This document shows, in pieces, positions 6,946 through 9,484 of a stretch of 9,484 nt of DNA. The stretch's first letter is position 1. Each line of letters starts with the position of its first letter. The stretch comes from Aalborgiella sp031422495 (lineage in GTDB: Bacteria; Pseudomonadota; Gammaproteobacteria; Burkholderiales; Burkholderiaceae_C). The stretch is taken from contig JANPLX010000232.1 in NCBI GenBank assembly GCA_031422495.1, positions 1 through 9,484 on the forward strand. Reading direction: 5' to 3'. The notes under the pieces were generated by a model. It saw only the letters and a program-made list of their open reading frames with translations. It did not search any database and had not been told where the DNA came from. The position numbers and the translations under genes are program-made.

Positions 6946-7767
6946 ATGACATTAATCGCCCGATCAAACCGTGAAGCACGTGCTTTTGCGAGTACCGATA
7001 CAAACCTAGCTACAAGTGCTTTGAAATCACAAATCGACCACATCGTCGTCGTTGCTCACACGCTTGAGCAAGGCGTGGCGTGGTGCGAAGCAACCTTGGG
7101 CATCACACCTGAAACGGGGGGTGAGCATCCGCAGTTTGGGACGCACAACCGCTTGTTCAAAATCGCGACGCCGACGTTTCCTTTGGTGTATTTTGAAATA
7201 ATCGCCATTAAAAATAATGCTACAAATAATATAGCGGTTAAAGCAATAAATACGACGGTTATTGGCCAAAATAGCACTAAAAATAGCCGTTGGTTTGATA
7301 TGGATGATGCTGCGCTACAAGCTGCCGTTGCCAAAGAGCCGCGACTCGTGCATTTTGTCGCGCAAACGGATGACATTCAAGCGGGTCGCAACGCGCTAAA
7401 AGCCTTGGGAATTGACCGCGGACCGGCTGTCGAGGCGAGCCGTCATACGCGCAAAGGCCGATTGGAGTGGAAAATCACTGTGCGTGATGATGGACAACGC
7501 CTTTTCAACGGCGCGCTGCCTAGTTTGATTCAATGGGGTAAAACTGGCGCTGCCGAACCACTGCGTTTGCACCCTAGAAACACACTGCCACGCTCTGGCG
7601 TGTCGTTGCAAAGCGTAGCCATCACCTCGCCCACACCTGAAAAATTGCAAGCTGCCTATAGCGCGATTGGCTTGGTAGGAGTAGCAGTTTCTGAGGGGGC
7701 GGCGAATCTGACGGTGACCTTGAAAACGCCAAAAGGCTTGGTCCAGCTGCAAAGCCACGGGATTTGA
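6946..7767 (+). CDS. Glyoxalase-like VOC-domain protein
   Basis: A 273-residue protein. After a 27-residue N-terminal extension, QIDHIVVVAHTLEQGVAWCE begins a glyoxalase-like (VOC) domain. H32 and E84 (VYFE) are candidate metal ligands. A second half with VHFVAQTDDIQAGR (about 126 on) and a final SVAITSPTPEKLQAAY block suggest a further VOC-like repeat. The reaction is unknown. Residues about 89-114 are Asn/Thr/Ile-rich and coded by a very AT-rich stretch, unlike the rest of the gene; they interrupt FEIIAI from RWFDMDD and look like an in-frame insertion of the dispersed mini-repeat. ATG 6946 is 23 bases after the GST stop with only a weak ribosome binding site; a TTG at 7021 would remove the extension. 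Confidence 0.85.
   Translation: MTLIARSNREARAFASTDTNLATSALKSQIDHIVVVAHTLEQGVAWCEATLGITPETGGEHPQFGTHNRLFKIATPTFPLVYFEIIAIKNNATNNIAVKAINTTVIGQNSTKNSRWFDMDDAALQAAVAKEPRLVHFVAQTDDIQAGRNALKALGIDRGPAVEASRHTRKGRLEWKITVRDDGQRLFNGALPSLIQWGKTGAAEPLRLHPRNTLPRSGVSLQSVAITSPTPEKLQAAYSAIGLVGVAVSEGAANLTVTLKTPKGLVQLQSHGI
7219..7288 (+). repeat. Dispersed AT-rich mini-repeat, copy 3 (in VOC gene)
   Basis: The left part (7219-7242) starts GCTACAAATAATATAGC, an imperfect palindrome, followed by the core GCAATAAATACGACGGTTA from 7243. The right part has AAAATAGC twice (7268-7275 and 7280-7287) around ACTA. CGGTTA also occurs twice (7235-7240, 7256-7261). The stretch is much richer in A and T than its surroundings and keeps the reading frame open. 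The true ends may extend left to about 7205. Confidence 0.55.
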
Positions 7768-7777
7768 GTCAAGTGAG

Positions 7778-8725
7778 TTGAGCCAAATTGTGGTCATTCT
7801 CAACCCTCATGCCGCTAGCGGCAGAGCAGCGGCATTGGCAGAACCTTTACGCCTATTGTTAGAGAAACAAGCGGTACACATTCGGATGGAAATTCCAGAC
7901 ATAGCCGAAAAATCAAGACAGTTGATCGACGCTTTGCCTAAAAACAGCCGCGTCGTTGTTGTCGGTGGTGACGGTACTTTGAATCAACTGTTACCGAGTT
8001 TGCTGGCGGGTGCGCATATGGTTGCTCTAGTCCCTTTTGGTAGCGGCAACGACACCGCACGAGCGTTGGGCTTGCTAGGAATGTCTTGGCAGCAAGCATT
8101 GCTTCATGGTTTGAACGGGCAAGCTAACCACGTTGACTTAGGTTTAGCGGAGTTTGAGCTTGAGGATTCCGATGCAGTTGTTGGAGATTCAAGACCAATC
8201 AGCAAAAAAACCATCAAAGTGCCTTTTATATCAAGTTTCACCACCGGTTTTGATTCTTCCGTTGGCTTGCGCGCTCTGATTGGCCCCAAGTGGTTGCGTG
8301 GTTTGCCTAAATACCTGTTGGCTACCGTGCGTGAACTGGCAAATTTACGGACTTGGGACGTACGAGTTAGTTTAGATGGCAAGCCTGTGCATTCAGGCGA
8401 AGCCTTATTTGCATCCACGCTCAATACTCGCTCCTTTGGTGGCGGCATGCCCGCTGTGCCACATGCACGCATGGAAGACGGCAAACTTGATATGTTGTTG
8501 GCTAAGCAGTTCAACGCATTTGAAACGATTCTCATGTTGCCACGCTTGCTCATTGGCAAACATTTGAGCCACAAAAAAGTTCAAACGCAACCTTTTGCTA
8601 CTTTACAAATTGATGCGAAAACGCCAATTCCACTTGCTGCCGATGGCGAGTACCTGGGTTTGGCCAAGCAAATAAAAGTAAGCGTGCTACCTAGTTGCTT
8701 AGCTGTCGTGGCTGCGACTGTTTAA
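7778..8725 (+). CDS. Diacylglycerol kinase / lipid kinase-family protein
   Basis: A 315-residue protein with the DAGK catalytic domain: ILNPHAASGRA at the N-terminus, the nucleotide-binding GGDGT (63-67), and PFGSGND (86-92). The C-terminal half has FGGGMPAVPHARMEDGKLDML and a final AADGEYLG, as in YegS/BmrU-like proteins that phosphorylate diacylglycerol, sphingosine-like or other lipid alcohols with ATP. The start is TTG 7778, the most upstream possible; it gives MSQIVVILNP. A GTG at 7790 is an alternative. It begins ten bases after the VOC stop. Residues about 127-147 form an acidic then basic stretch (ELEDSD to SKKTIK) that may be a loop insertion, but it does not resemble the mini-repeat. 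The lipid substrate is unknown. Confidence 0.9.
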   Translation: MSQIVVILNPHAASGRAAALAEPLRLLLEKQAVHIRMEIPDIAEKSRQLIDALPKNSRVVVVGGDGTLNQLLPSLLAGAHMVALVPFGSGNDTARALGLLGMSWQQALLHGLNGQANHVDLGLAEFELEDSDAVVGDSRPISKKTIKVPFISSFTTGFDSSVGLRALIGPKWLRGLPKYLLATVRELANLRTWDVRVSLDGKPVHSGEALFASTLNTRSFGGGMPAVPHARMEDGKLDMLLAKQFNAFETILMLPRLLIGKHLSHKKVQTQPFATLQIDAKTPIPLAADGEYLGLAKQIKVSVLPSCLAVVAATV

Positions 8726-8726
8726 C

Positions 8727-8744
8727 TGTCAACTTGGGTTGACA
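8727..8744. repeat. Perfect 7-base inverted repeat between lipid kinase and phosphatase genes
   Basis: TGTCAAC and GTTGACA are perfectly inverted around the 4-base loop TTGG, starting two bases after the stop at 8723-8725 and ending 8 bases before ATG 8753. There is no T-run behind it, so it does not look like an intrinsic terminator. It could be a protein-binding site or an mRNA hairpin near the phosphatase start. Confidence 0.5.
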
Positions 8745-8752
8745 ATCACGCC

Positions 8753-9439
8753 ATGGGACAACTCTATTTAATCCGCCACGGCCAAGCCTCGTTTGGCGCT
8801 GAAGATTACGACAATTTGAGCGAACTCGGCCACAAACAAGCTGAGCGCTTGGGCGCGTATTTCAAGCAAAAGAATATGTTGTTTGACGCCGTCATCACCG
8901 GCACATTGCGCCGCCACACGCAAACCTGGCAAGGTATTGCCAAAGGCGCGGGGTTTAAGCACGAGCCACTCGAATTGCCCGGATTAAACGAATACGACAG
9001 CCACGCAGTCATAGCCACCATTCATCCAGAGAAGCTAGAAAAGCCAGACACCCCAGAAATGTATCGTCATCATTTTCGCTTGCTCAAAGACGGCCTCACG
9101 CAGTGGATGAACGGCGTGGTCAGCCCCGTGGGTATGCCCAGCTACGATGGTTTTCAGCAAGGCGTCGTCAACGCGCTTGACCATGTACGGAAAACCCATA
9201 CTGCGGATAAAGAATCCGGAAAATCAGGCAACATCTTGATCGTCTCGAGCGGCGGCCCCATCTCAACAGCCGTCGGCCACATCCTAGGCACCACGCCAGA
9301 AACCACCATCGAGCTCAACCTGCGCATCCGCAATTGCTCCATCACCGAATTCGCCTTCACCCCCAAGCGCCACATGCTGGTGACGTACAACACGCTGCCG
9401 CATTTAGAGGAGTTGCCGGATTGGGTGACGTATGCGTGA
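8753..9439 (+). CDS. Histidine phosphatase (phosphoglycerate mutase-like) family protein
   Basis: A 228-residue protein starting MGQLYLIRHGQASFG. RHG (8-10) supplies the phospho-accepting H9 with R8. TLRRHTQT (51-58) supplies a phosphate-binding Arg, and LNEYD (78-82) corresponds to the conserved acidic stretch. The second histidine of the family, normally in VSHGG, is absent: the sequence reads VSSGGPI (164-170). This occurs, as I recall, in a branch of bacterial homologues, so it is not by itself evidence of a broken gene. The function could be a phosphatase on a small phosphorylated compound; phosphoglycerate mutase activity is unlikely. No good ribosome binding site is seen before ATG 8753, which lies 27 bases after the lipid kinase stop. 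Confidence 0.9.
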   Translation: MGQLYLIRHGQASFGAEDYDNLSELGHKQAERLGAYFKQKNMLFDAVITGTLRRHTQTWQGIAKGAGFKHEPLELPGLNEYDSHAVIATIHPEKLEKPDTPEMYRHHFRLLKDGLTQWMNGVVSPVGMPSYDGFQQGVVNALDHVRKTHTADKESGKSGNILIVSSGGPISTAVGHILGTTPETTIELNLRIRNCSITEFAFTPKRHMLVTYNTLPHLEELPDWVTYA

Positions 9440-9484
9440 TGTTCTTTATCCCTGCCAAACGCCAAAACCTTTGGCCTGAAGCGC
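9439..9484 (+). CDS. Start of a further gene (cut by the window edge)
   Basis: ATG 9439 overlaps the phosphatase stop by one base (TGATG) and opens a frame, MFFIPAKRQNLWPEA, that runs to the edge. The overlap and the same direction suggest a continuing operon. Fifteen codons are too few to identify the product, and the frame could be fortuitous. Confidence 0.35.
   Translation, partial: MFFIPAKRQNLWPEA

Noticed and set aside
8156..8218. Charged stretch in the lipid kinase (residues about 127-147) as another repeat insertion
   Set aside because: The DNA shows neither the GCAATA core nor the palindromic left part; probably an ordinary variable loop.
8104..8574. Leftward open frame of 156 codons opposite the lipid kinase gene
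   Set aside because: It lies wholly inside a gene with clear DAGK motifs, and its translation shows no domain pattern.
8739..8744. Perfect -35 consensus TTGACA before the phosphatase gene
   Set aside because: A -10 box at normal spacing would fall inside the coding region beyond the start codon, and no good one is there; the hexamer is an arm of the inverted repeat.
9461..9475. GCCAAA-ACC-TTTGGC hairpin as a terminator
   Set aside because: Six weak base pairs with a three-base loop and no following T-run; it also lies within a possible next gene.

Overview
The window looks like chromosomal DNA of a betaproteobacterium. Burkholderiales, probably Comamonadaceae, is my best guess. This rests on the style of the proteins (class I aminotransferase, diacylglycerol kinase-like and histidine phosphatase genes), moderate GC, and dense same-strand packing; no rRNA or other marker is present to confirm it. 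There are no tRNA or rRNA genes, insertion sequences, CRISPR arrays or phage genes, and no gene-free stretch longer than about 160 bases.

Layout: a MocR-type regulator (GntR-like winged helix fused to an aminotransferase-fold domain) runs leftwards from 1378 and leaves the window at base 1. A 156-base divergent intergenic region (1379-1534) holds an interrupted palindrome, recurring ACTGT/ACTGC units and a plausible promoter. From 1535 to the right edge all genes run rightwards with very short gaps or overlaps. In order they are: a LysE/RhtB exporter, an EamA (DMT) transporter, a small HxC-type cupin, a DJ-1/PfpI protein, a second cupin, a second LysE/RhtB exporter, a class I PLP aminotransferase, a glutathione S-transferase, a glyoxalase-like VOC protein, a diacylglycerol/lipid kinase-like protein, a histidine phosphatase, and the first codons of one more gene.

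How they may work together (inference): a PLP-binding sensor faces an operon with three small-metabolite exporters of two families, an aminotransferase of the same fold as the sensor's effector domain, and several small detoxification-type proteins (cupins, DJ-1/PfpI, GST, glyoxalase-like). This fits a module that senses an amino compound or aldehyde and exports or transaminates it. The lipid kinase and phosphatase at the end may simply be housekeeping genes carried along.

The most unusual signal is a short AT-rich element found three times, always inside a gene and always in frame: in the MocR interdomain linker, in a loop of the EamA transporter, and in a loop of the VOC protein. The copies share a core beginning GCAATA, preceded in all three by a 24-base segment starting G(C/T)TA. 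It looks like a dispersed palindromic mini-repeat that adds peptide segments to unrelated proteins.
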